Assembly (NCBI GenBank): GCA_017466455.1
Contig: JAFTUD010000025.1
Location: 31,307-95,306 of the forward strand
Reading direction: 5' to 3'
Source of the DNA: Clostridia bacterium
GTDB lineage: Bacteria; Bacillota_A; Clostridia; Oscillospirales; CAG-272
DNA: 64,000 nucleotides
In this document: in pieces, positions 41,403 to 49,730 of the stretch
Position numbering within the stretch: the first letter of the stretch is position 1
How the letters are laid out: each line of letters opens with the position of its first letter
The notes under the pieces: model-generated
What the model saw: the letters and a program-made list of their open reading frames with translations, nothing else
Told to the model about the DNA's origin: nothing
The model's database searches: none
Position numbers and translations under genes: made by a program

Positions 41403-42336
41403 TTTTTAGTACCTCAATAGCATATTCAAGCGGATTTACCTCATCAACAAAAACAGTGTGGTAATCCGTTTTTCTTCTGAACCAAGTTCCCTGACGCTTC
41501 GCATAGTGCCTTGTCGATAGCTTTAGCTCGCTTATGCACTCCTCGAGCGCCCTCTCACCCTTTAAATAGGGAAGAAGCTCCTTGTAGCCTATGGCGTCAG
41601 ATGCGGTTGAGCCATTTTCCAAATAGCCCCTCTCAAAAAGCGATTTACACTCCGATACAAGCCCAAGCTCAATCATATAATCAACACGGGAGTCAATCCT
41701 TGAATATAGCGTGTCACGGTCCTTATATGTCAAATAAAAGACCGTCGTGCGATATGGTCGCTCCTTCATTTTCGATATAGCGTCAAGCTCGCTTTTTTTC
41801 TTGCCCGTAGTGTGGTAAATTTCAAGCGCCCTTATAACCCTTTTAACATTGTTTTCGTGTATCGTATCGGCGCTTTCACTGTCAACCTCACGCAAAAGGG
41901 CGTGTAATGCGCTATTTCCGTGAGTATTAGCATAATTCTCAAGCCATGAGCGATACTCGATATCCTTTTTTGTGTCGGCAAACGACGGAATTTCAATAAC
42001 GCTATCAAGATACAGCCCCGTGCCACCGCAAAAAATCGGCGTTTTTCCTCGAGAGAGAATATCATCAATAGCCTCTTTTGCTAAAATAGCGTAATCCGCG
42101 CAGGAAAAGTCCTCATCGGGATTTCTTATATCAATAAGGTGATGGCGCACACGCTCTCGCTCCTCTTTCGTAGCCTTAGCTGTGCCAATGTCCATACCGC
42201 GGTATATTTGCATAGAGTCGCAGGAGATAATCTCACCGTTTACTCGCTCGGCAAGCTCAATGGCAAGCGCGGTTTTGCCAACCGCAGTAGGTCCGACAAC
42301 CGCAATTATATGTGGCTTGTTTTCCATATTTCCCAT
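41392..42336 (-). CDS. miaA: tRNA dimethylallyltransferase MiaA
   Basis: A 314-residue enzyme that prenylates A37 of tRNAs reading UNN codons. The start at 42336 follows AAGGGGG; three in-frame ATGs are close together, so the exact one could differ by a few codons. GPTAVGKTALAIELA (P-loop), SCDSMQIYRGMDIGTAK, HHLIDIRNP, GGTGLYLDSVI and KRQGTWFRR are all present. Confidence 0.95.
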   Translation of the reverse strand: MGNMENKPHIIAVVGPTAVGKTALAIELAERVNGEIISCDSMQIYRGMDIGTAKATKEERERVRHHLIDIRNPDEDFSCADYAILAKEAIDDILSRGKTPIFCGGTGLYLDSVIEIPSFADTKKDIEYRSWLENYANTHGNSALHALLREVDSESADTIHENNVKRVIRALEIYHTTGKKKSELDAISKMKERPYRTTVFYLTYKDRDTLYSRIDSRVDYMIELGLVSECKSLFERGYLENGSTASDAIGYKELLPYLKGERALEECISELKLSTRHYAKRQGTWFRRKTDYHTVFVDEVNPLEYAIEVLKNEL

Positions 42337-42373
42337 TTTGCCCCCTTGCTTTATTTTCGGAATTTTCAATAGA

Positions 42374-43462
42374 CTATTTAAGCCTTTTTGTAATAATCAT
42401 AGCATCGCCAAAGGAGAAAAATCTGTATTTCTCCTCTACCGCAGTGCGATAGGCGCTCATAATTCTATCCTGCCCGTAAAAAGCGGAAACAAGCATAAGC
42501 AGGGTGCTTTCGGGCAAATGGAAGTTCGTAATAAGCGCGTCAACCGCCTTGAAGCTATATCCGGGATAGATAAAAATTCCCGTTTCATCACTTGTCGGCA
42601 AAATCTCACCCTCAGGCGTTGAGGCGCTCTCAAGCGTGCGCAAGGAGGTCGTGCCAACGGCAATTATCCTACCGCCCTTACGCTTCCTTTCGTTTATTAT
42701 GTCCGCACTCTCCTTAGAAACGCAAATGTACTCCGAGTGCATAATATGGTCAGTGATTTTTTCTTCCTTTACAGGACGGAATGTGCCAAGCCCCACATGG
42801 AGCATAACAGGAACGATGGCAACACCCTTCGCCTTGATTTTTTCAAGAAGCTCGGGAGTGAAGTGAAGCCCCGCGGTCGGCGCAGCGCTTGACCCGTTCT
42901 CACGCGCGTACACGGTTTGGTATCTGTCCTTGTTTTCAAGCTTTTTTGTAATGTACGGCGGAAGTGGCATAGAGCCGATAAGCTCAAGCACCTCATAAAT
43001 GCTCGTGTACTTTTCCTTATCGTATTCAAAGGAAACAATTCTGTTTCCGTCGTCTACAATGTCGGTAACGGTCGCCACCAAAATGTCGCCAAAGCTTATT
43101 TTACCGCCTATTTTTATCTTTTTGGCAGGGCGCAAAAGCACCTCCCACGAGTCATTTTCCCGTTGCTTCAAGAGTAGCATTTCAATGCTTGACGCATCGG
43201 AGGCAAATGACCCCTCACGCACCTTTTTTCCGTAAACCCTTGCGGGAATAACCCTTGAATCGTTTATAACGAGCGTGTCGCCCTCATTAAGATAATCAAT
43301 AATGTCGTAAAAATGCCTGTGATAAATGCTTCCGTCATCAAGCACCATAAGCCTTGAATGGTCGCGTGGCTCGATAGGCGACTGAGCGATAAGCTCCTTC
43401 GGCAGGTCGTAGTAAAAATCCGCCGTTTGAAGCGTGGTTTTTGGTAAAATGTTTTTTATCAT
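42374..43462 (-). CDS. queA: S-adenosylmethionine:tRNA ribosyltransferase-isomerase QueA
   Basis: A 362-residue enzyme of queuosine synthesis. Recognisable blocks: [65 protein letters not shown] and [18 protein letters not shown]. First gene of the minus-strand series queA-miaA-yggS-sepF-yggT-lspA-rluD-rsmG-azlC-azlD. AAGGAT lies 9 nt before the ATG. Confidence 0.95.
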   Translation of the reverse strand: MIKNILPKTTLQTADFYYDLPKELIAQSPIEPRDHSRLMVLDDGSIYHRHFYDIIDYLNEGDTLVINDSRVIPARVYGKKVREGSFASDASSIEMLLLKQRENDSWEVLLRPAKKIKIGGKISFGDILVATVTDIVDDGNRIVSFEYDKEKYTSIYEVLELIGSMPLPPYITKKLENKDRYQTVYARENGSSAAPTAGLHFTPELLEKIKAKGVAIVPVMLHVGLGTFRPVKEEKITDHIMHSEYICVSKESADIINERKRKGGRIIAVGTTSLRTLESASTPEGEILPTSDETGIFIYPGYSFKAVDALITNFHLPESTLLMLVSAFYGQDRIMSAYRTAVEEKYRFFSFGDAMIITKRLK

Positions 43463-43477
43463 CGTAAGTAATCCTTA

Positions 43478-43672
43478 AAGAATATTTCAAAATTTAGCAC
43501 AGAGAACAGGGCTTTTGAGCGTTTTAAGGTCGGCTCGCTCCGGCACATACTACAAGGAGCAAACTTGTCAAAAGGGCTAAAGGCTAACGGGAATACAATT
43601 AAAACCACACTTAATGCCGTAAATACACGGTTTAAGGCTGGTTCGTTCCGCTCCCGTCAGGCATATCAAAGA
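43478..43672 (+). repeat. dispersed repeat family 2, long copy
   Basis: Starts with ATTTCAAAATTTAGCACAG and GGCTCGCTCCGGCAC, then a segment of about 120 nt (ACTACAAGGAGCAAACTTG to GGTTCGTTCCGCTCCCGTCAGG) whose reverse complement lies at 54225-54345 with roughly 85 percent identity by eye. It contains CCGTAAATACACGG, a small hairpin. The tail CCCGTCAGGCAT is shared with 32139, 48085 and 54525. Fills the queA-dapA gap; no gene seen. Confidence 0.75.
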
Positions 43673-43805
43673 AAAAAGCAACATTTTTCGCGCTTAGCAT
43701 ATAATAAACCGAGGCGAAAAAGCACGGTATGCCTACTCATCTTATAGTATATATTATTATTTATACATTTTCAAGCGATTTTTGAAATTTTGGAGGATTT
43801 TCGTA

Positions 43806-44696
43806 GTGAACAAAAAGAAAAAGGTTTTTTCAGGATGCGCAACAGCAATAGTCACGCCGTTTAAAAACGGCAATGTTGATTTTGACGCGCTTTCAAGGCT
43901 TATAGATTTTCAGCTAAGCGCATCGGTTAGCGCCCTTGTAGTGCTTGGCACAACAGGAGAGAGCGCAAATGTCACCGAGAGGGAACGGCAAGAAATAATA
44001 GAGCATAGCGCAAAAAGGGTAGGGGGCAAAATTCCGCTTATCGTTGGCGCAGGCTCAAACTCCACCACACTTGCGATAAAAAAGACACATATCGCCGCCG
44101 AATGTGGAGCAAGCGCCATTCTCAGCGTCACCCCGTACTATAATAAGGCAACAGATGAGGGGGTGTATCGCCATTATAGCGAGATAGCGCTCTCAACTAA
44201 GCTTCCTGTCATTCTGTATAATGTCCCCTCACGCACGGGCTTAAGGCTTAGCGAGGGCGCGCTTGATATGCTAAAGGATATTGAAAATATCGTTGGAGTA
44301 AAGGAAGCAAGCGCAGATGTGTCCGAGGTTGAGCGTAAAATCGCACGCTTTGGCGATAGCTATCATTTTTATTCGGGCTGTGATGAGCTGATTTTGCCAA
44401 TTTACGCCCTCGGAGGCGAGGGGGTTATCTCCGCCTGCTCAAATGTAATTCCAAGAGAAATTGCCACCCTGTGTCGCTTATTTGAGGAAAACGATATAAA
44501 ATCCGCCCAAAAAATAGCGAGAAAAATATCCCCCCTGATAAAGGAGCTGTTTGCCGAGGTAAACCCCATTCCCGTAAAGGGCGCGCTTAGCCTTATGAAT
44601 ATGTGCGAAAACGAGCTTCGCCTGCCCCTTACCCCCTCATCACGCCTCGATAAAATCAAAAAGGAGCTTGATGATTTGAAGGGACTGATAAGTTAG
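43806..44696 (+). CDS. dapA: 4-hydroxy-tetrahydrodipicolinate synthase
   Basis: A 296-residue aldolase that condenses pyruvate with aspartate semialdehyde in lysine/diaminopimelate synthesis. The start is taken as GTG at 43806, placed 8 nt after TGGAGG; the longer frame from a TTG at 43782 would include that Shine-Dalgarno. Signatures: ATAIVTPF, GTTGESANVTERE, YNVPSRTGL, the Schiff-base lysine in VGVKEAS. Monocistronic, with a repeat and a palindromic terminator downstream. Confidence 0.93.
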   Translation: MNKKKKVFSGCATAIVTPFKNGNVDFDALSRLIDFQLSASVSALVVLGTTGESANVTERERQEIIEHSAKRVGGKIPLIVGAGSNSTTLAIKKTHIAAECGASAILSVTPYYNKATDEGVYRHYSEIALSTKLPVILYNVPSRTGLRLSEGALDMLKDIENIVGVKEASADVSEVERKIARFGDSYHFYSGCDELILPIYALGGEGVISACSNVIPREIATLCRLFEENDIKSAQKIARKISPLIKELFAEVNPIPVKGALSLMNMCENELRLPLTPSSRLDKIKKELDDLKGLIS

Positions 44697-44768
44697 AATA
44701 TTGCTTCGTAGCGAATGGAAACGGCTTGTACCAAACGAAGTCGGAGCTTACCACCCAAGGTACTTGGG
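44697..44768 (+). repeat. dispersed repeat family 1, copy 5 (short)
   Basis: Hairpin TTCG-TAG-CGAA, then CGAAGTCGGAGCTTACCAC, then CCCAAG-GTA-CTTGGG at 44754-44768. Both stems match those of copies 3 and 4 with paired substitutions. Confidence 0.75.
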
Positions 44769-44769
44769 C

Positions 44770-44799
44770 AAAAAACAGCCACATATGTGGCTGTTTTTT
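44770..44799. terminator. bidirectional terminator between dapA and the surface-protein gene
   Basis: A perfect 30-bp palindrome of AAAAAACAGCCACAT and its complement; it serves both convergent genes. Confidence 0.9.
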
Positions 44800-44801
44800 G
44801 G

Positions 44802-47800
44802 TTATTTCTTAAATGTGTTAAACTTATACTTGTAATTCTTAGAAGCGTTATTCTTCTTAAAGAGAGTTACATAAACCGTAGCACCAACGCCACCGAGGAT
44901 AGCAACCGAGCCAGCCACGATAACGACAATTAGCCATGTCTTTGGACCCTCATCAACAAGCTTAGGCACATAAATGCTCGCACCCTGCTTGTTACTGTTA
45001 CAAAGTGTGCAGTAAACACGCTTAATGCCCTCGCTCTTTGTGGTCGGTTGAATTGTAATTTCTTCCTTCCAAATATGAGCGTTTTGAGCAACCGCTTCCT
45101 CGTATGTAAGGATTGAAAGCTCCTTTGTATCCTTAGCACCGCAAACGGTACAGTTAAAGTAGTTTGCACCGGGCGAAGCGCAGGTAGGAGCAACCCTTGC
45201 GGAGTCATCTCTTATAAAGGAGTGTACGCCCGTTGCGGGTGTTTCAATAACATCCTGCTCGTAGCAACGGGTACAGGTCTTAATTGTCTGACCGGGAGTT
45301 CCGCAGGTTGCAGGTATTTTTGTAACTCCGTCGTCCTCTGTTGAGTAAGCATGACCCAAAGGAGCTGTAAGAGTTACCTTTTGCTGAGTTGTCTTAGACC
45401 AAGCGCCACAACCGTTTGCACATCTTCTGCGATAGAAGAAGGTTGTCTTTGTGCAAGCGTCATAATCAGGCTCGGGAGTCGTTGTAGAGAAGTCGTGCTT
45501 GTCATTTCTTGGAAGCACCTCAAGCACCTGTACGCTCTCGCAAATCTTGCAATACTCGGCAGTGTAGCCTTCCTTAGAGCAGGTTGGTTGCTTGTCAAAT
45601 TCCTCGTTTCTTTCCCATACATGAGTAATGCCTTCGTGAGGCACGAAGTCCGATTTTGTGCTAAGTCCGCACTGTAAGCACTCGTACGCTGTATATCCGT
45701 CTTCAATGCAGTTCGGTGCGTGAATTACAATATCATAGGTGTGGTCAAAATATGTGTTTGCCTTAGTAAGAAGGGCAGAGCCGGGCGATGCCTCGGAGAA
45801 AATCTTTGCCTTCTCATCGTTTGTAAGTGAGTTCCAAATGTCGGAAAGAGTCCTGTTATAGAACTTGCTTTCCTTATAGTCGGCAGGGTAGTTCTTTGAA
45901 AGTGCCTCAACAAAGACCTCCTTAAGACGACCCTTGTTCTTGTCATACGATGCCTCTGCCTGAGCAATTTCGGAATCAAGGCGGAACGCGTCACGAAGGA
46001 ATCTTACGCTGTCACGAATATAAATTCTTGTCGCAAGTACATTCTTAAACGCGCTTGCATTTACCGTTTCAGCCTTAATTTCAAGTGTATCAAATATAAG
46101 GTTTGCACTGTTCTTGTGCTGACCGAATGCGTATTCATCAATAAGCGTGGAAATATACTCAACGCCCGTAACCTTTGTGAGCTTTGGCATCTCGGCAAAC
46201 GCGCCCCTCATAACCGTATTAAGAGAGCTCGGAAGAGTTACCTCCTCAATGTGGTCATTCTTGTAGAAAAGACCCGTATATGAGTTGTTAAGATAACCGC
46301 CGTAAATCTTTGTCGTTCCAAGCGGGATTTCAATAGCGACAATCTCGCTTTGCTTTAGCTTAACCTCTTTTCCGTCCTTTGTCGTATGCTTAAGGGCTTG
46401 AACGCTGAATGAGGTAAGATATGTTTCGGTCTTTAGATCCGTGTCCTCGTCAACACTAAATCCGAAGAGAAGCTTGCTTGGTACTCTGAATGTCTCAACA
46501 TACTTAACGCCGTCGCGCTCAAATCTTGCCTTTACGGTAACATAAACATTACCTGGGTCGGGATAGAAATATTCGGTTTCAACCGATCCGCATCTTGCAC
46601 AAGTGTTTGTATAAATACCGGGGGAAGTCTTGTTTGCGGTGTTTACAAGGTCACTTGTCTTCATTCTGATTACATTGTGACCGAGTGCAAAGCGCTGAGC
46701 AGTATAGGACTCCTTACAATATTCACATGCGTAGGAGATTTCACCGTCATCAAGACATGTAACTGTAATTTCGGTAGCAAGATACTTGTGCCTTCCCGTA
46801 GGAGATGTGGGAGAGGGACAAATATTCGGCTCAACAGAGTATGTTCCGTCAGGGTTTTGAACAGTCTTAAAGTCAACAGAGATGTATTTTGCAATATCAA
46901 TGTCAAATGTACCGCCATTTATGGAAACGGGGAAGAACTTTTCCTTGCCCTCTGCAACAAAGCCCTTGAATGAGTCGGGGAATGAGAACTTACCGCCATA
47001 AACATTCAGGCTCGTAATAACATAGTTGTCGGTAACGCCGGGGAAGTAAATAAGCTCCTTTGCAGTTGCAACGACAGGCTTATTGCTTGATGAGCCCCAG
47101 CCGTAAATCGGGAAAAGGTCAGTTGATTCATCAATAATTGTTATCTTTGCGGGGTCGTAAATATTAACATCAACATCGACAAATCCGTTTACATAAACGA
47201 GATATGCGCAGGTAATGTCGCCGTAAAATCTAAATGTTGGCTGAGAAACTCCCGACATATCCTTAACATATTTTGTAAGAGGAGCGTTAGTTATGATTTT
47301 TACATTTTTACCGATCCAAAGCCTGTGTGCGCCGTCGTCACCGTTGTATCCGTGAGGCTCACCGCCGTGAAACGCCTTGTCGTTCGGCTTTGAGGTGTAG
47401 TGCTTAAATGTACCCTCTCCGAGAATAATCATACCCGAGCGCTTTGTGTAAATCGCCCAGTCGTCAACAGGCTTATCAATAGTTCCGTATGTAATTGTAT
47501 GTCCGTTTAAGTCAAAGATTGAAACACTGCGCTCGTTACCGTAAATATTGTCGGTAAGAGTGATGTCCGCGCCGAGCTTGATAACTCTCCAGCCCCTACC
47601 ACTTACTGCGCTTCTAAACTCCGATTCGTTGCTTACGGTTTTACCGATAGCCTCGTAGAGCTTAATGTCACGGGTGATTGTTATTTTGTCACCAGGCTTG
47701 TAGGTTACACCATCATCAGTAAACCAACCCAAAAACTCATAGCCGGAAATGTCGCTATTGCTTGAATATTTGTCAGTACGAAGAGTAACCTCCTCTCCTG

Positions 47801-47945
47801 CGCTATAAATCTCCTTATTTTTCGCGGAATCTCCGTGAAAATATGTAAGAGTGTAGGACTCCTCCGCACTTGCAAGCACTGCAAACGCCATGCAAAGAAG
47901 CGCTACAATAGAGGAAATTAAGAATACCTTTAGTAACCTTTTCAT
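44802..47945 (-). CDS. large secreted, membrane-anchored surface protein with InlB-type and Cys-pair repeats
   Basis: A 1047-residue protein starting at MKRLLKVFL (47945; AAGGAG 11 nt upstream). Residues 1-28 are a signal peptide ending in LASAEE. An InlB B-type repeat follows (YTLTYFHGD...YEFLGWFTDDG), then a long beta-rich region, an LRR-like part near 550-640 (HIEEVTLPSSLNTVMRGAFAEMP), and at least five modules of the form GHxW...TCxxxGxxxxxCxxCG. The C-terminus has one membrane segment (TWLIVVIVAGSVAILGG) and a basic tail, so the bulk faces outside. Probably an adhesin or matrix protein. Monocistronic; promoter at 48121-48149. Confidence 0.85.
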   Translation of the reverse strand: MKRLLKVFLISSIVALLCMAFAVLASAEESYTLTYFHGDSAKNKEIYSAGEEVTLRTDKYSSNSDISGYEFLGWFTDDGVTYKPGDKITITRDIKLYEAIGKTVSNESEFRSAVSGRGWRVIKLGADITLTDNIYGNERSVSIFDLNGHTITYGTIDKPVDDWAIYTKRSGMIILGEGTFKHYTSKPNDKAFHGGEPHGYNGDDGAHRLWIGKNVKIITNAPLTKYVKDMSGVSQPTFRFYGDITCAYLVYVNGFVDVDVNIYDPAKITIIDESTDLFPIYGWGSSSNKPVVATAKELIYFPGVTDNYVITSLNVYGGKFSFPDSFKGFVAEGKEKFFPVSINGGTFDIDIAKYISVDFKTVQNPDGTYSVEPNICPSPTSPTGRHKYLATEITVTCLDDGEISYACEYCKESYTAQRFALGHNVIRMKTSDLVNTANKTSPGIYTNTCARCGSVETEYFYPDPGNVYVTVKARFERDGVKYVETFRVPSKLLFGFSVDEDTDLKTETYLTSFSVQALKHTTKDGKEVKLKQSEIVAIEIPLGTTKIYGGYLNNSYTGLFYKNDHIEEVTLPSSLNTVMRGAFAEMPKLTKVTGVEYISTLIDEYAFGQHKNSANLIFDTLEIKAETVNASAFKNVLATRIYIRDSVRFLRDAFRLDSEIAQAEASYDKNKGRLKEVFVEALSKNYPADYKESKFYNRTLSDIWNSLTNDEKAKIFSEASPGSALLTKANTYFDHTYDIVIHAPNCIEDGYTAYECLQCGLSTKSDFVPHEGITHVWERNEEFDKQPTCSKEGYTAEYCKICESVQVLEVLPRNDKHDFSTTTPEPDYDACTKTTFFYRRRCANGCGAWSKTTQQKVTLTAPLGHAYSTEDDGVTKIPATCGTPGQTIKTCTRCYEQDVIETPATGVHSFIRDDSARVAPTCASPGANYFNCTVCGAKDTKELSILTYEEAVAQNAHIWKEEITIQPTTKSEGIKRVYCTLCNSNKQGASIYVPKLVDEGPKTWLIVVIVAGSVAILGGVGATVYVTLFKKNNASKNYKYKFNTFKK

Positions 47946-48025
47946 AACCGAAATATCTCCTTCAATCCGTAAAACGAATAATTTCAAAGTCAATTTGCCA
48001 AAAATAGCCTCTCTGATAAAAGCAT

Positions 48026-48102
48026 TTCAAAAAATTTCAACACAGAAGACGGGCTTTGTCCGTTCCAAAGCAGGCTCGCTCCGTTCCCGTCGGGCATAAT
48101 TA
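48026..48102 (+). repeat. dispersed repeat family 2, short copy
   Basis: ATTTCAAAAAATTTCAACAC, GACGGGCTTTGTCCGTTCC, GGCTCGCTCCGTTCCCGTCGGGCAT: closely matches 54456-54541 and the first part and tail of 43478-43672. Non-coding. The rest of the gap between 47946 and 48326 holds only two promoters. Confidence 0.75.
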
Positions 48103-48120
48103 TGGCATTTTATATATATA

Positions 48121-48149
48121 AGTATACAATACAACTCTTAAAATGTCAA
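48121..48149 (-). promoter_or_regulatory. promoter of the surface-protein gene (minus strand)
   Basis: On the minus strand: TTGACA, 17-nt spacer, TATACT. The leader is about 170 nt and includes the family 2 repeat. Confidence 0.7.
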
Positions 48150-48227
48150 GGATTTTTGACATTTTTGACAAATATTTAATATATATCGCGATAAAAAAGG
48201 CAAAATTCAATACCTGTGACTAACGGC

Positions 48228-48256
48228 TTGACAAATCGTGAAAAATAGTGTAGAAT
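48228..48256 (+). promoter_or_regulatory. promoter of the bPH/SHOCT gene
   Basis: TTGACA, 17-nt spacer, TAGAAT; start point about 48263. Confidence 0.7.
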
Positions 48257-48326
48257 ATAGAATTAGAATGGGAGAGAATGTGGTTTTACATTCTATTCTT
48301 AAAGCAAAACGAAAGGAGCGAGTATT

Positions 48327-48869
48327 ATGAGAAATGCCAGCCAAATGGACAAGTTTGCCCTTGAGCATGGATTTGTTTACAATAATAAAAGCGCATTAAA
48401 GCATTTTGAAGTAATTCAAAAGCAGCTAAGGCGAGATGAAACCGTGCTTATATCACTCGCCCCCTGCGGAATATATAACGGCGGCGCAATAGTTATGAAC
48501 GGAATTTGCGCAGTCGCCTTTACGGACAAGCGTTTGATTTATGCGCAAAAGGGTATTTTCGGAAGCGAGCCTGTAAAGATAGTCAACCTTGATAATGTAA
48601 ACGATGTTCAAAAGGACACCTTCGGACTCTTTGACGGAAAGGTGTGCATAGATACCCTTAAGGAAACCGTGCGTCTTAACTTCTCAAAGCTTCAGCTTGA
48701 TGAGGTGTATCTCGCCATAGTTGAGGTTCTTGAGGTCTATAAGAGAAAGAATGAGGAAATTGTCCTGCCCGTTATTGAGGAGCTTGAGCAATGGAAAAGG
48801 CTCTACGACAGAAAGATAATCACAAAGAAGGAATTTGACGAAAAGAAAAAACAGCTCTTAGGACTGTAA
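48327..48869 (+). CDS. bacterial PH-domain protein with C-terminal SHOCT-like motif
   Basis: A 180-residue protein. Residues about 35-130 form a bPH-like beta domain (CAVAFTDKRLIYAQKGIFGSE, KIVNLDNVNDVQKD). The last 30 residues, LEQWKRLYDRKIITKKEFDEKKKQLLGL, are a typical SHOCT oligomerisation motif. No membrane segment. Function is unknown; such proteins are thought to bind membranes or partners. AAAGGAG precedes the ATG. Confidence 0.8.
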   Translation: MRNASQMDKFALEHGFVYNNKSALKHFEVIQKQLRRDETVLISLAPCGIYNGGAIVMNGICAVAFTDKRLIYAQKGIFGSEPVKIVNLDNVNDVQKDTFGLFDGKVCIDTLKETVRLNFSKLQLDEVYLAIVEVLEVYKRKNEEIVLPVIEELEQWKRLYDRKIITKKEFDEKKKQLLGL

Positions 48870-48874
48870 AATGT

Positions 48875-48903
48875 AAAAATCAGCCACCCTGTGGCTGATT
48901 TTT
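48875..48903. terminator. terminator between the bPH gene and the DUF308-like gene
   Basis: A perfect 13-bp stem AAAAATCAGCCAC / GTGGCTGATTTTT with loop CCT; it serves both converging genes. Confidence 0.88.
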
Positions 48904-48921
48904 GTGTTTTTTGATGTAAAA

Positions 48922-49506
48922 TTACTTCTTGCTCGGCTTCTTTGCGCTAATTCCGTAAAGTAGCGTGTAAACGCCGAAAACGATAATAAGCGCCACGAGA
49001 ATCCAAAGCATCGTTGTGCTTGAAATGATAGGACGGGCGAAGATGTATGTGCCGAAGGTCACCATCGCAATGGCAATGGCAAGCTGAGCGAGGGAGTATT
49101 TGATTTTTGAGGTAAAGCCCCTGTAATAATATGCCCTTACAAGCTCAATAACACCGCGTAGCCAAAGCGCAAGACCAAGCACCTGACACGGACCGCTTAT
49201 GCTGATAACCTTAAACTGTGAAAGCACACTGCCGAGAGCAACGAGAGAAAGAAGCACGATTTCAACAATCGTAAGAATGAGGATAGCCCCCTTTGAGGAG
49301 CTTACCTTTTTCAAAAGATACACAATTATGTAGTAGGCAATCGCCACCGCAATAAGAATGTCAATCAGCTTTGCACCCCAGCTCTTAAAGAACACATCAG
49401 TTCCACTCCAGATGGGCGCAACGATTAGCGCACCGAGAAAGAGCAGAATAGCGAGAATGAAGTAAACCCAATAAAATCTTGTTTTTTTAGCATCAATAAT
49501 TTTCAT
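48922..49506 (-). CDS. HdeD/DUF308-like membrane protein
   Basis: A 194-residue protein with about six hydrophobic segments and a basic tail (SAKKPSKK). The spacing of paired helices and GLALWLRGVIELVRA resemble the DUF308/HdeD family, linked in enterics to acid resistance, but identity to any characterised member cannot be judged. CCTCC complement gives AGGAGG before the ATG. Confidence 0.65.
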   Translation of the reverse strand: MKIIDAKKTRFYWVYFILAILLFLGALIVAPIWSGTDVFFKSWGAKLIDILIAVAIAYYIIVYLLKKVSSSKGAILILTIVEIVLLSLVALGSVLSQFKVISISGPCQVLGLALWLRGVIELVRAYYYRGFTSKIKYSLAQLAIAIAMVTFGTYIFARPIISSTTMLWILVALIIVFGVYTLLYGISAKKPSKK

Positions 49507-49547
49507 AAATTCCTCCTAAATTGTCGTAGTGCAACGCACCTACTGAT

Positions 49548-49576
49548 ATTTTACCAAAAAAACTCCCCCTTGTCAA
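49548..49576 (-). promoter_or_regulatory. promoter of the DUF308-like gene (minus strand)
   Basis: On the minus strand: TTGACA, 17-nt spacer, TAAAAT. Confidence 0.7.
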
Positions 49577-49660
49577 GGTAAAGGGCGAAATTTTCATCAC
49601 GGCAAGGCGGAGGCACAAAAGGACTCTCGCGCAAAAATTTTTGCGTATTTATTTTTTCTA

Positions 49661-49689
49661 TTGACAATTTAGTAAATGCGTGGTAAAAT
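49661..49689 (+). promoter_or_regulatory. promoter of alaS
   Basis: TTGACA, 17-nt spacer, TAAAAT; start point about 49696, leaving a leader of only about 35 nt, too short for a T-box. Confidence 0.75.
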
Positions 49690-49730
49690 ATGCGTGTCAA
49701 ATTAGCAGATTATTGAAAGGATCTTATATT

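Noticed and set aside
43673..43805. promoter for dapA
   Set aside because: Several TATA-like hexamers exist (for example TATAAT at 43700) but none with a credible -35 at 16-18 nt.
49690..49730. T-box leader before alaS
   Set aside because: The predicted leader is about 35 nt, too short for a T-box, and no T-box sequence is present.
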